A stretch of DNA of 64,000 nucleotides from Buchnera aphidicola str. Sg (Schizaphis graminum) (GCF_000007365.1 NC_004061.1:124001-188000), one strand, 5' to 3'. Shown: positions 1 to 8,878, numbered from the stretch's first letter. Notes: generated by a model not told the origin, from the sequence alone. Program-made: numbers and translations.

Positions 1-42
1 TGACAAAAAAAAATAAGCACTCTATTTATTTTGGGTACATAA

Positions 43-2205
43 GTGATTATTGTAAAAGTTGTTTTACCTTTACCTATTAGAAAGTATTTTAAATATTTTA
101 TGCCTGATTCTATGTGTCCTATTATTGGTGGGCGAATCGTTGTGCCGTTTCGTTCTAAAGATATAGTAGGAATTGTAATTTCATTTTGTAATAAAAAAAA
201 TATAAGTAATTTAAATTTAGCATTTGTTAAATCATGTATTGATACTGAGTCTATTTATAGTGATGTTGTATTTAGTATTTTAATATGGTTAAGTAGATAT
301 TACTATTTTCCTATAGGAAGCATATTTTTTTCAATATTGCCAAAATATTTAAAAAAAATCTGTTTAATAGATAATAAAAATTATAAATTTGCTATTTTAA
401 GAAAAACAAAATATAAAGATTTTAAAACATTTAATCTTTTATTTTTTTGCAAAAAAAAAAGTTTTATTGACAAAGATTTAGAAAAATATACTTTTTTTGA
501 TTTTTTTTTAAAAAAAAATTTTTTGCAAAAATCATGTAAAAATTATTTTTATCATGAAAATATTCCTCATATATATCAAAATTATTTAATTAAAAAAAAA
601 TTTTTTTTAAATAAAAAAATAATTTTTATAATTAATAAAATTTTAATGAAAAATTGTTTTACATCTTGGCTAATAACTAAAAATAATTTTTATTTAAAAG
701 TTAAATTTTATTTAGGTTTAATTAAAGAGTGTTTAAGTAAAAATTTACAAATTTTAATTTTAGTCCCCTTTGTTAAGGATATATATCAAATATTATTTTT
801 TTTAAAAAAATACTTTAATGTATATATTGATATTATTCATTCTCAATTAAATAATGAAGATTATTTAAAAAAATGGATTAGAACAAAAAGTGGTAAAAAT
901 TCTATTATTATAGGCACAAAAAATAGTGTTTTTTTCCCTTTTTTAAAACTAGGTTTAATTATTGTTAATCAAGAACATCATTTGAACTATAGAAATTTAG
1001 ATCAATGTAGATATAATGTTAGAGATATAGCAATATTAAGAGCCTATAAACAAAATATACCAATTATTTTAGATTCTGATACTCCTTCTTTAAGAACATT
1101 ATATAATATTTTACATAAAAAATGTTTTTATATTAAATTTATAAAAAATAAAAAAACATTTTTTTTAAAAAATAATGTTATTGATTTAAGAAAAGAGAGA
1201 ATAAAAATAGGTTTATCTTCGACTCTAATAAATGAAATATTTAATAATATTCAAAAAAATTATCCAGTATTATTAGTTTTGAATAAATTTAGTTTTGTTT
1301 TTTTTGGTTTAATATGCAGAAGATGCGGCAAGATAGAAAAATGTCATATTTGCAATGATTATTTTGAAACGAAAAAATACGATAATTTTTTATTTTGTCG
1401 AAATTGTTTAATCAAAATAAAAAAACCATTGTTTTGCTATAATTGTAAAAATTTTTCTTTAATCGTATTTGATTTTGGCATAAAAAAAATAAAAAATAGT
1501 TTCAAGAAGATTTTTCCTAACATAAATTTATTTTTTTTATTAAGCTTAAAAAAAAACAAAACAAAAAAATTAAAAATACAATTTTTTAAATTTCCTATTT
1601 CTAATGCTTGTATTATTATCACTACTGAAAAAATTTCTCAACATTACTATTTTCCTTATGTTAGATTTATTGCTTTAACAAACGTTGATCATTATTTTTT
1701 TTCTTTTCATTTTTGTTCTATAGAACACTTTTTACAATTTTACTTTAATTTAATTAATTTAACGGGAGAAAATAAAAAATTATTAAAAATATTTATACAG
1801 ACGTCTTATCCTAATAATAAATTTTTATTAAATCTGTGTAGTAGTGATTATTTTTTATTTTGTCGTAAGATATTATCTTTAAGAAAAAAATATTTTTTAC
1901 CGCCTTGGAATTTTCAAGTAATTTTTTACTCTTCAAGTAAATTTTTCGAAAAAAGTTTTATTTTTTTAGAATGTATACAAATAATTTTAAAGAAACAATC
2001 TAAAAGAGATAACGTTTCTTTATGGTTTGTAGGTCCTCATCCTGTATTTTCATTGAAAGATAGAAAAAAATGTTTTTATCAATTATTAATACACTCTCCT
2101 TCACGTACTTATTTAAAAAAAATATTAAAAGAATCAATTAATATAGTTCAATGTTTTTCTATATCGCAAAATGTTCAATGGTTTTTAGATATTGACATTT
2201 ATTAA
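43..2205 (+). CDS. priA: Primosomal protein N' (PriA), probably helicase-dead
   Basis: PriA recognises stalled or collapsed replication forks and reloads the replisome; the E. coli protein (732 aa) is also a 3'-5' helicase. This 720-aa reading frame, starting at GTG, aligns along its whole length. The N-terminal DNA-binding part is recognisable (VKVVLPLPIRKYF). The zinc region keeps four CxxC pairs (Cys 425/428, 434/437, 452/455, 465/468), and the C-terminus ends in WFLDIDIY like E. coli WVLDVDP. The ATPase motifs are gone: the Walker A stretch GVTGSGKTE reads KNNFYLKVK at 211-219 region, DEEH reads NQEH (309-312), and QVAGRAGR reads NLINLTGE (569-576). The frame is open for over 2 kb despite many A/T runs, so it is probably still expressed, acting as a scaffold rather than a motor. 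Identity is sure; activity is inferred. Confidence 0.9.
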   Translation: MIIVKVVLPLPIRKYFKYFMPDSMCPIIGGRIVVPFRSKDIVGIVISFCNKKNISNLNLAFVKSCIDTESIYSDVVFSILIWLSRYYYFPIGSIFFSILPKYLKKICLIDNKNYKFAILRKTKYKDFKTFNLLFFCKKKSFIDKDLEKYTFFDFFLKKNFLQKSCKNYFYHENIPHIYQNYLIKKKFFLNKKIIFIINKILMKNCFTSWLITKNNFYLKVKFYLGLIKECLSKNLQILILVPFVKDIYQILFFLKKYFNVYIDIIHSQLNNEDYLKKWIRTKSGKNSIIIGTKNSVFFPFLKLGLIIVNQEHHLNYRNLDQCRYNVRDIAILRAYKQNIPIILDSDTPSLRTLYNILHKKCFYIKFIKNKKTFFLKNNVIDLRKERIKIGLSSTLINEIFNNIQKNYPVLLVLNKFSFVFFGLICRRCGKIEKCHICNDYFETKKYDNFLFCRNCLIKIKKPLFCYNCKNFSLIVFDFGIKKIKNSFKKIFPNINLFFLLSLKKNKTKKLKIQFFKFPISNACIIITTEKISQHYYFPYVRFIALTNVDHYFFSFHFCSIEHFLQFYFNLINLTGENKKLLKIFIQTSYPNNKFLLNLCSSDYFLFCRKILSLRKKYFLPPWNFQVIFYSSSKFFEKSFIFLECIQIILKKQSKRDNVSLWFVGPHPVFSLKDRKKCFYQLLIHSPSRTYLKKILKESINIVQCFSISQNVQWFLDIDIY

Positions 2206-2367
2206 ATTGAAAATTACTAAAAAATATTCAATTTTATTGAAATATCTTCTTTATTGAAGTAATTGAAGTAAAAAAGAAATTAGAATAAAATACTGTAACA
2301 TTGCATTTTTAAAATGCTTAGTAACAATTATTGTTGTATCTATATTTAAAATAAGGTTTTAAATAAA
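2206..2367. other. priA-tyrS spacer with small A/T-rich palindromes
   Basis: No coding frame is seen. The spacer holds three short perfect inverted repeats: TTCAAT-TTT-ATTGAA (2227-2241), GCATTTT-T-AAAATGC (2303-2317) and AACAAT-T-ATTGTT (2323-2335), plus a 9-bp tandem duplication TTGAAGTAA at 2254-2271. One or more could end the priA transcript or fold in the tyrS leader, but none is followed by a clear T run, so the function is open. Confidence 0.35.
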
Positions 2368-3636
2368 ATGGATTTAATTAATGAATTACATCAAAGAAAT
2401 TTAATATTTCATATTACAAATGAAAATAAATTAAAAGAACTTATTAAAAATAAATATATTTCACTTTATTGTGGTTTTGATCCTACAGAAGATAGTTTAC
2501 ATGTGGGTCATCTATTACCTTTAATCACTCTTAAAAGATTTCAAGTTTTAGGTCATAAACCTATAGTGTTAATAGGAGGCGCTACAAGTCTTATTGGAGA
2601 CCCTAGTTTTAAAACAAAAGAAAGATTGCTAAAATCAGATAGTTTTGTGGAAAAATGCACACTAAAAATAAGTCAACAAATTTCTTTTTTCTTAGATTTT
2701 AATTCTAATTTTAATAGTGCAATTATATTAAATAATAATTTGTGGTTTAAAAAGATTAATATTCTTCAATTTTTACGTGATGTTGGCAAATATTTTTCAG
2801 TTAACGCTTTAATTAATAGAGAAGCTGTTAAAAAACGAATTAAAAGGTCAGATCAAGGTATTTCTTTTACAGAATTTTCATATAATTTATTACAAGCATA
2901 CGATTTTTTTATACTAAATCAAAAAAATCAAGTATCACTCCAAATTGGGGGCTCTGATCAATGGGGAAATATTTCTTCAGGTATGCATTTAATTCATCGA
3001 ATATCTAAAAAAGAAGCTTATGGTTTAACTCTTCCATTACTTATGCAATCTAATGGTATTAAATTTGGAAAAACAGAATCAGGAACTGTGTGGCTAGATC
3101 CTCAAAAAACTACTCCTTATAGATTTTATCAGTTTTGGATGAATATAGAAGATTCTAATGTTTACCGTTTTTTAAAATTATTTACTTTTATAGATATTCA
3201 TGAAATAAATGAACGGGAAAAAAATAGCTATAAAAAAAATCAAATTGTTTCTGATAAGGTTTTATTAGCTAAACATATGACTCGTTTAGTACATGGAGAT
3301 GAAAAATTATCAGCTGCAGAAAGAATTACAAATATTCTTTTTTTTAAAAATATTAATGATATACAGATATCTGATTTAGAACAATTAAGAAAAGATGGTG
3401 TTCCTGTAGTGGAAACTTATAAAATAAAAGATTTACAAGAAGCTTTGGTTTTGTCTTCTTTAGCACAGTCTCGCACTCAAGCTAAAAATATGATAATATC
3501 AAATTCAATATCTATAAACACTAAAAAAATAGTCAATAAAAATTATATTATTGATGATAATGATAAATTATTTAATCAATTTACCTTACTTTCTAGAGGA
3601 AAAAAAAATCACTGTCTTATTTATTGGAATAAATAG
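2368..3636 (+). CDS. tyrS: Tyrosyl-tRNA synthetase
   Basis: Class I synthetase that charges tRNA-Tyr with tyrosine in the cytoplasm. The protein is 422 aa against 424 in E. coli and is collinear with it. The catalytic signatures are intact: HVGH at 45-48 (HIGH motif), the tyrosine-specific segments YCGFDPT and GGSDQWGN, and KFGKT at 232-236 (KMSKS-type loop). The C-terminal 60-70 residues form the S4-like tRNA-binding domain ending RGKKNHCLIYWNK. The start is the ATG with an AAGG some 12 bases upstream. In a nutritional symbiont that relies on the host for tyrosine conversion it remains an essential translation gene. No unusual substitution was noticed. Confidence 0.97.
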   Translation: MDLINELHQRNLIFHITNENKLKELIKNKYISLYCGFDPTEDSLHVGHLLPLITLKRFQVLGHKPIVLIGGATSLIGDPSFKTKERLLKSDSFVEKCTLKISQQISFFLDFNSNFNSAIILNNNLWFKKINILQFLRDVGKYFSVNALINREAVKKRIKRSDQGISFTEFSYNLLQAYDFFILNQKNQVSLQIGGSDQWGNISSGMHLIHRISKKEAYGLTLPLLMQSNGIKFGKTESGTVWLDPQKTTPYRFYQFWMNIEDSNVYRFLKLFTFIDIHEINEREKNSYKKNQIVSDKVLLAKHMTRLVHGDEKLSAAERITNILFFKNINDIQISDLEQLRKDGVPVVETYKIKDLQEALVLSSLAQSRTQAKNMIISNSISINTKKIVNKNYIIDDNDKLFNQFTLLSRGKKNHCLIYWNK

Positions 3637-3642
3637 AATTTT

Positions 3643-3669
3643 AATTGATTTTTGCTATTTTAATCAATT
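3643..3669. terminator. Hairpin between convergent tyrS and sufA
   Basis: AATTGATT (3643-3650) and AATCAATT (3662-3669) pair perfectly around an 11-base loop rich in T. The structure sits between two converging genes and overlaps the sufA stop codon, so it can end transcripts from either side. It is entirely weak base pairs apart from two G-C pairs, which lowers certainty. Confidence 0.5.
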
Positions 3670-4049
3670 GAAAAACTTTCTCCACAACCACAGAATGTTT
3701 TTATTCTAGGATTGCAGTATTTAAATACTTCATTAATACTATCTTTTACAAAATCAATTTTTATGCCGTTTAAAAATGGTGCTTCTTTTAAGGAGATGTA
3801 TACTAGAATATTGTTATAGTAAAATACTATATCATTTTTATTTTCTTTTTCTATTGTATTATTTTTAACTAATTCCATTGTATATCGAAATCCTGCACAT
3901 CCAGACTTTTTTGTACCTATTCTTATGCCTTTATTTTTAGGATTCTTATTAATTAAAAATAAAATTTGTTCTATAGCTTGTTCAGTTATTTTAATACCTT
4001 TCCATTTATATTTTTTTGGTGAATAAAAATTCATTTTTTCTATTTTCAT
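3660..4049 (-). CDS. sufA: SufA-type iron-sulfur cluster carrier
   Basis: A-type carrier that receives Fe-S clusters from the Suf scaffold and passes them to apoproteins, in this window the complex I subunits among others. The 129-aa protein has the three invariant cysteines of the HesB/IscA family: one in SGCAGFRY and two in the C-terminal CGCGESF. The opening WKGIKIT and the segment FVKDSINEVFKYCNP match E. coli SufA (WQGLTLT, FVREGLNQIFKFHNP) better than IscA or ErpA. Its position beside ydiK and aroH, as in E. coli near 38 min, agrees. The remaining suf genes are not in the window. The alternative is a generic ErpA, which is less likely. Confidence 0.88.
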   Translation of the reverse strand: MKIEKMNFYSPKKYKWKGIKITEQAIEQILFLINKNPKNKGIRIGTKKSGCAGFRYTMELVKNNTIEKENKNDIVFYYNNILVYISLKEAPFLNGIKIDFVKDSINEVFKYCNPRIKTFCGCGESFSID

Positions 4050-4276
4050 GTTTTTCTCTTTAAATATGAAATAAGATTGTTAATCATACTAAGATTATCA
4101 AGTATATAAAAAAACAATTATATTATAAATTAAGTTTTTTGTTTTTAAGAATGTTATTTTTATTTATTATTTTTATAAATTTTAATGTTATAATTGTTTA
4201 GTTATAAAAATTTTGTAGTAAAATTTCGTTTTGCAAATTGATTTATAATATAAAAATATTGAGGTGAAACGATTAT

Positions 4277-5371
4277 ATGCAAAATCCAAAAGAAAAAATG
4301 GATTTATCGCAATTTATTTTATCACTAATATTTATTATTGCTATAAGTGCTACAAGTTTCTTAATAATTCAACCGTTTATACTTGGTTTTTCTTGGGCAA
4401 GTATGATTGTCATTGCAACTTGGCCTCTTATGTTAAAAATGCAAAAATTTTTAGGAGGTAAACGCTTAGTTGCCGTTATTGGCATGATTATTATTTTACT
4501 ACTATTATTCATCATTCCTATAGTTTTTTTAGTAAACAGTTTAATTAAAACTAGCATTCCTCTTATTCATTGGTTTAGTTCTAATAATTTAGAATTTCCA
4601 GAGTTAATTTGGCTTCAAGATATACCCATTATTGGTAAAAAAATCTTCATCAGTTATCAAGAACTATTAGATAGTGATGGAGGTGAATTAATTCGTGAAA
4701 TTAGACCATATATGGGACGTACAACAGAATTTTTTATCATTCAAGCTAAGAATTGCGGATTATTTATTATGCATTTGACTTTAATGTTGTTATTTAGTCT
4801 TTTGCTATATTGGAACGGAGAGAAAATTAGTAATTCTATTCGTCAGTTCGCGTCGCGTCTCAGCTCTCGGAACGGAGAGGCTATTGTTTTACTTTCAGTT
4901 CAAGCTGTGAGAGCTGTTGCATTAGGTGTAGTAGTAACAGCTTTAATTCAAGCAGTTTTATCAGGAATCGGATTACTCATTTCCGGTGTTCCATATTGGA
5001 CATTACTGATGATTTTAATTGTTTTTTCATGTTTAATACAATTAGGACCATTACCAATCTTAATACCTTCCGTTATTTGGCTTTATTGGAACAGTAATAC
5101 AACTTGGGGTACATTGTTATTAATTTGGAGTTGTTTTGTTTTTATATTGGATAATATATTGAGACCATTTTTCATTAGAATAGGATCAGACTTGCCTACT
5201 TTTCTAATTTTATTAGGAGTAATTGGTGGTTTGCTTGCTTTTGGAATGATTGGATTATTTATCGGTCCTGTCGTATTAGTAATATTATATCGTTTGATAG
5301 TATCTTGGATATATGGAATTTCAATTGCTTCTTTTCTAGAAAATACAACTTTGAAATCAAAATCTAATTAA
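4277..5371 (+). CDS. ydiK: YdiK, AI-2E family membrane transporter of unknown substrate
   Basis: Inner-membrane protein of the AI-2E/PerM (UPF0118) family, 364 aa against 370 in E. coli YdiK and collinear with it. Hydrophobic segments are visible near the N-terminus (residues about 15-60), at about 70-95, then a soluble loop, then four or five more segments from about 165 to the end. Diagnostic stretches include VVVTALIQAVLSGIGLLISG, QLGPLPILIP and GLLAFGMIGLFIGPV. The start ATG is preceded by GAGGTG about 12 bases upstream. The transported compound is not established for the family member, so only transport in a broad sense is claimed. Base composition is slightly less A/T-rich than neighbours, as expected for a membrane protein with many Gly, Ala and Leu codons. 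Confidence 0.9.
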   Translation: MQNPKEKMDLSQFILSLIFIIAISATSFLIIQPFILGFSWASMIVIATWPLMLKMQKFLGGKRLVAVIGMIIILLLLFIIPIVFLVNSLIKTSIPLIHWFSSNNLEFPELIWLQDIPIIGKKIFISYQELLDSDGGELIREIRPYMGRTTEFFIIQAKNCGLFIMHLTLMLLFSLLLYWNGEKISNSIRQFASRLSSRNGEAIVLLSVQAVRAVALGVVVTALIQAVLSGIGLLISGVPYWTLLMILIVFSCLIQLGPLPILIPSVIWLYWNSNTTWGTLLLIWSCFVFILDNILRPFFIRIGSDLPTFLILLGVIGGLLAFGMIGLFIGPVVLVILYRLIVSWIYGISIASFLENTTLKSKSN

Positions 5372-5782
5372 ATTTATATCTAAAAAAACATTTTAAATGT
5401 TTTTTCATGATAAAATTAAGCGCAATTAATTTTTTAATAACATAAAAAATAAATAGAATACCAATTTTTAACTTAAGTAAATGATAAATTGTGATATTAT
5501 AAAAAATAATTTAATTATATTTAATAATTACTAAACAGGATACTAATAATCTTGTATAATTATATTATTTTTAAGATTTTATCTTCATTTTATTTCCTGT
5601 TTTAAACTTCTGTCACTGTATTTTTTTAGTATACTATTAAACTTATCCTCCCTAATATTACAATTTTTATATTGATTAATTTTAAAAATTTATTAGAAAT
5701 GAGTTTATGACTAGTTAGTTTATCGTGATTTTATCACATCTTGCTATTCTTTTCAGGATAAAAAATTCATTTAGAGAACAAA
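5372..5782. other. 411-base non-coding region upstream of aroH
   Basis: No credible coding frame or tRNA was recognised. It contains a long-range pair AAACAGGA (5533-5540) with TCCTGTTT (5595-5602), a perfect palindrome GTGAT-TTT-ATCAC (5725-5737), and the octamer ACTAGTTA (5710-5717), identical to half of an E. coli trp operator. It must carry the aroH promoter, but no convincing -35/-10 pair can be chosen. It may hold remains of an old regulatory region. Confidence 0.4.
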
Positions 5783-6829
5783 ATGAAAAAAACAGATGAA
5801 CTACGTACAATACGAATTGATCCATTGATAACACCATCTGAATTAGCAAAAAAATATGCTATTACTTCAGAAATCATGGATAATGTTATTATAACGAGAC
5901 AAAATATAGCTCGAATTATGACTGGAGAAGATTTGCGTTTGCTTGTTGTAATAGGTCCATGTTCAGTACATGATCCAATTGCAGCAGTTGAATATGCTCA
6001 TCGATTATATGAACTACGTAAAAAATATCAAGATCGTCTTGAAATTATAATGCGTACATATTTTGAAAAACCAAGAACAGTAGTTGGTTGGAAGGGATTA
6101 ATTTCAGATCCAGATTTAAATGGTAGTTTCAGAGTTAATCATGGTTTAGCTGTTGCACGTAAATTATTATTAGATATCAATGAACTAGGAATGCCTGCAG
6201 CAACAGAGTTTTTAGATATGGTAATAGGGCAATTTATTGCGGATTTAATTAGCTGGGGTGCGATTGGAGCTAGAACTACTGAAAGTCAAATTCATAGAGA
6301 AATGGCTTCAGCTCTTTCTTGTCCAGTAGGTTTTAAAAATGGAACAGATGGAAATATACGTATTGCAATTGATGCTATTAGAGCAGCACAAGCACGTCAT
6401 TTGTTTTTTGCTCCGAATAAAGATGGACAAATGACTATTAATCATACCAGTGGAAATCCTTATGGACATATAATTATGAGAGGTGGTCGAACTCCTAATT
6501 ATCATGCTCACGATATTAATTCAGCAATAGAACATTTACGTGAATTTAATTTGTTAGAACATTTAATGATTGATTTTAGTCATGGTAATTGTTTAAAGGA
6601 ACATATTCGTCAAAAAGATGTTGCTAAATCTGTTTCAAAACAAATTTCTCAAGGTTCAAAAACTATATTTGGTGTAATGATTGAAAGTTTTTTAGAAGAA
6701 GGTTTTCAAACAGTTAAAGAAAATCAACCACTAATATATGGAAAATCAATTACTGATGCATGTTTAAATTGGAAAGACAGTGTCCTTATTATTAAGCAAT
6801 TAGCAGATGCGGTAGATACTCGTTTTTAA
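5783..6829 (+). CDS. aroH: DAHP synthase, tryptophan-sensitive type
   Basis: Condenses phosphoenolpyruvate and erythrose 4-phosphate to DAHP, the entry to the shikimate pathway that feeds phenylalanine and tryptophan to the host. The protein is 348 aa, exactly the E. coli AroH length, and starts MKKTDELRTIRI like MNRTDELRTARI. It keeps IGPCSVHDP, the long conserved block from MRTYFEKPRTVVGWKG to SDPDLNG, the metal and substrate segment GARTTESQIHRE, KNGTDGN and DFSHGNC. Similarity is strongest to AroH rather than AroF or AroG (for example the N-terminus and ESFLEEG). As far as known, Buchnera has only this isozyme. It is a single-gene transcription unit, closed by a strong terminator. Feedback sensitivity to tryptophan is a family property that was not tested here. 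Confidence 0.97.
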   Translation: MKKTDELRTIRIDPLITPSELAKKYAITSEIMDNVIITRQNIARIMTGEDLRLLVVIGPCSVHDPIAAVEYAHRLYELRKKYQDRLEIIMRTYFEKPRTVVGWKGLISDPDLNGSFRVNHGLAVARKLLLDINELGMPAATEFLDMVIGQFIADLISWGAIGARTTESQIHREMASALSCPVGFKNGTDGNIRIAIDAIRAAQARHLFFAPNKDGQMTINHTSGNPYGHIIMRGGRTPNYHAHDINSAIEHLREFNLLEHLMIDFSHGNCLKEHIRQKDVAKSVSKQISQGSKTIFGVMIESFLEEGFQTVKENQPLIYGKSITDACLNWKDSVLIIKQLADAVDTRF

Positions 6830-6841
6830 TAATTATTGTGT

Positions 6842-6873
6842 ATGCTAGTCAAAAATTTGACTAGCATCTTTTT
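6842..6873 (+). terminator. Rho-independent terminator of aroH
   Basis: ATGCTAGTCAAA (6842-6853) and TTTGACTAGCAT (6856-6867) form a perfect 12-bp stem whose inner A-T pairs probably open to give a normal loop. It is followed by CTTTTTA. It begins 12 bases after the aroH stop and separates aroH from thrS. Confidence 0.9.
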
Positions 6874-6946
6874 ATTAAACTCAACAGTTGAAATTTTTTA
6901 AATAATTTTTAAAAAATAATATTTTTTTAATTAAGGATCTAAAAGA

Positions 6947-8875
6947 ATGCCTGTGATAAGATTTTGTGATGGGAGTCAGCAGGTATATAAGCATTCTGTC
7001 TCATTGAGAGAAATTATAGAAAATAAAAAACCTAATATAATTAGGTCCCTTATTGCTATTTCTGTCAATAATAGTTTTTCAAATTTTAATACTTTAATAA
7101 CAGAAGATTCTTCTATATCATTTATTAGTAAAAAAGATTGCGAAGCATTAAATATTATTCGATATTCTTGTATACAGCTTTTAAATTATGCAGCGAAAAA
7201 AACATGGCCATCGTGTAAGATTGGAGAAAGTGAAATTACAAAAAGTGGTTTTTATTGTGATATTGATTTTGAAAATAGTATTACAGAAGAAGATTTTTTT
7301 ATATTAGAAAATAATATGAAAACTCTTATAAAAAGAGAATATTTTATATCTCATCAAAACATTTCTTTTGATCATGCGTATGAAATGTTTAAAAAGAAAT
7401 CAGAAATATATAAGATTCATTTAATAAAAAAATATATAAATAAAAAAAATAAAATATCATTGTATTATCATGAAAATTATTTTGATATTGATATGGGGAT
7501 GCAAGTTTTTAATATAAAATTTTGTAAATATTTTAAATTACAAAAAATTGGAGGTATTTATTGGAAAGGTGATCATAAAAATAAAATGTTACAACGTATT
7601 TACGGTACTGCTTGGTCAACTAAAAAAGAATTAGATAAACATTTAAGCTATATTAATGAATTAAAAAAAAGAGATCATAGAAAAATTGGAAAATTGTTAA
7701 ATTTATATCATATGCAGAAAGAATCTCCAGGTATGATATTTTGGCATAATAACGGTTGGATCATTTTTAATGAACTAGAAATATTTGTTCGAGAAAAACT
7801 AAAAGAATATAAATATAAGGAAGTTAAAACACCTTTATTAATAGATAAATCAATATGGCAAAAAAGTGGTCATTGGGACAATTATCAAGATGCTATTTTT
7901 ACTACTTCATCAGAAAATCGAGAATATTGTATTAAACCAATGAATTGTCCAGGACATGTTCAAATTTTTAACTGTGGATTAAAGTCATATCGAGATCTAC
8001 CTATTCGTATGGCTGAGTTTGGAAGTTGTCATCGTAACGAATCTTCAGGATCTTTGCATGGTCTTATGAGAATTCGTAATTTTACTCAAGATGATGCTCA
8101 TATATTTTGTACCCAAGAGCAGTTGCGATATGAAATAAATAATTGTATTAAGATGATATATGATTTATATAGTACATTTAATTTTAAAAAAATATTAGTA
8201 AAATTCTCTACTCGACCAAAAAAACGTATTGGAGATGAATCTGTTTGGGATCAAGCAGAAAAAGATTTATCTGATGTATTGATAGAAAATAATCTAAAGT
8301 TTGAACATCAAGAAGGAGAAGGTGCTTTTTATGGTCCTAAAATTGAGTTTGTTTTACAGGACTCTTTAGATCGTAATTGGCAGTGTGGAACGATTCAACT
8401 TGATTTTTATTTGCCAATTCGTTTACGTTCATTTTATATTGATGAACACAATCATCAAAAAATTCCTATAATAATTCATCGAGCGATATTAGGTTCAATA
8501 GAACGTTTTATTGGAATATTAATTGAAGAGTTTTCAGGAAAATTGCCTACATGGTTATCTCCAATACAGGTAGTAATACTCAGTATTACTGATAGTCATA
8601 TAAATTACGTTAAAAAAATAGTCCAACATTTTTCTGATATTAATATTCGAGTTGAATCAGATTTAAGAAATGAAAAAATAGGTTTTAAAATTCGTGAACA
8701 TACATTGCGTCAAATTCCATATATATTAATTTGTGGAGAAAAAGAAATTAAATCTAAAAAAATTTCGGTTAGAACTAGAAATGGTTACAATTTAGGAATT
8801 ATAGATATTGATTGTTTTATTAAAAAGTTACAAAAAGAAATTTTTACTCGTAGCTTTTATCAAATGGAGGAATAA
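6947..8875 (+). CDS. thrS: Threonyl-tRNA synthetase with degenerate editing site
   Basis: Class II synthetase that charges tRNA-Thr. It is 642 aa, the E. coli length, with the order TGS domain (about 1-65), editing N2 domain (about 66-240), catalytic core and anticodon-binding domain (from about 540). The catalytic zinc ligands are present: Cys in MNCPGHVQ, His in SLHGLMR, His in IIHRAILGS. In the editing domain the four zinc/catalytic ligands known in E. coli (His73, His77, Cys182, His186) are replaced by Gln77, Tyr81, Asp182 and Gln186: the motif CRGPH reads DMGMQ. Aminoacylation should work, but hydrolysis of Ser-tRNA-Thr should not. It is the first gene of a cluster with infC, whose ribosome-binding site lies inside its last codons. 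Confidence 0.96.
   Translation: MPVIRFCDGSQQVYKHSVSLREIIENKKPNIIRSLIAISVNNSFSNFNTLITEDSSISFISKKDCEALNIIRYSCIQLLNYAAKKTWPSCKIGESEITKSGFYCDIDFENSITEEDFFILENNMKTLIKREYFISHQNISFDHAYEMFKKKSEIYKIHLIKKYINKKNKISLYYHENYFDIDMGMQVFNIKFCKYFKLQKIGGIYWKGDHKNKMLQRIYGTAWSTKKELDKHLSYINELKKRDHRKIGKLLNLYHMQKESPGMIFWHNNGWIIFNELEIFVREKLKEYKYKEVKTPLLIDKSIWQKSGHWDNYQDAIFTTSSENREYCIKPMNCPGHVQIFNCGLKSYRDLPIRMAEFGSCHRNESSGSLHGLMRIRNFTQDDAHIFCTQEQLRYEINNCIKMIYDLYSTFNFKKILVKFSTRPKKRIGDESVWDQAEKDLSDVLIENNLKFEHQEGEGAFYGPKIEFVLQDSLDRNWQCGTIQLDFYLPIRLRSFYIDEHNHQKIPIIIHRAILGSIERFIGILIEEFSGKLPTWLSPIQVVILSITDSHINYVKKIVQHFSDINIRVESDLRNEKIGFKIREHTLRQIPYILICGEKEIKSKKISVRTRNGYNLGIIDIDCFIKKLQKEIFTRSFYQMEE
8866..8870 (+). promoter_or_regulatory. 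Shine-Dalgarno GGAGG fixing the ATT start of infC
   Basis: A full GGAGG lies eight bases before the ATT at 8879, inside the last sense codons of thrS. It is one of the strongest ribosome-binding sites in the window and decides the otherwise unlikely ATT start. Confidence 0.85.
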
Positions 8876-8878
8876 AGT

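Noticed and set aside
1-42. Tail of an upstream gene
   Set aside because: The first bases include TGA and an A run, but too little sequence is present to assign anything.
2254-2271. 9-bp tandem repeat TTGAAGTAA
   Set aside because: Too short and A/T-rich to be meaningful on its own.
5724-5738. CRP-like palindrome CGTGATTTTATCACA
   Set aside because: The half-sites are spaced by five bases instead of six, and Buchnera is not known to have crp; short A/T palindromes are common here.
5372-5782. Hidden tRNA gene
   Set aside because: No T-loop consensus or cloverleaf arms were recognised in this or the other spacers.
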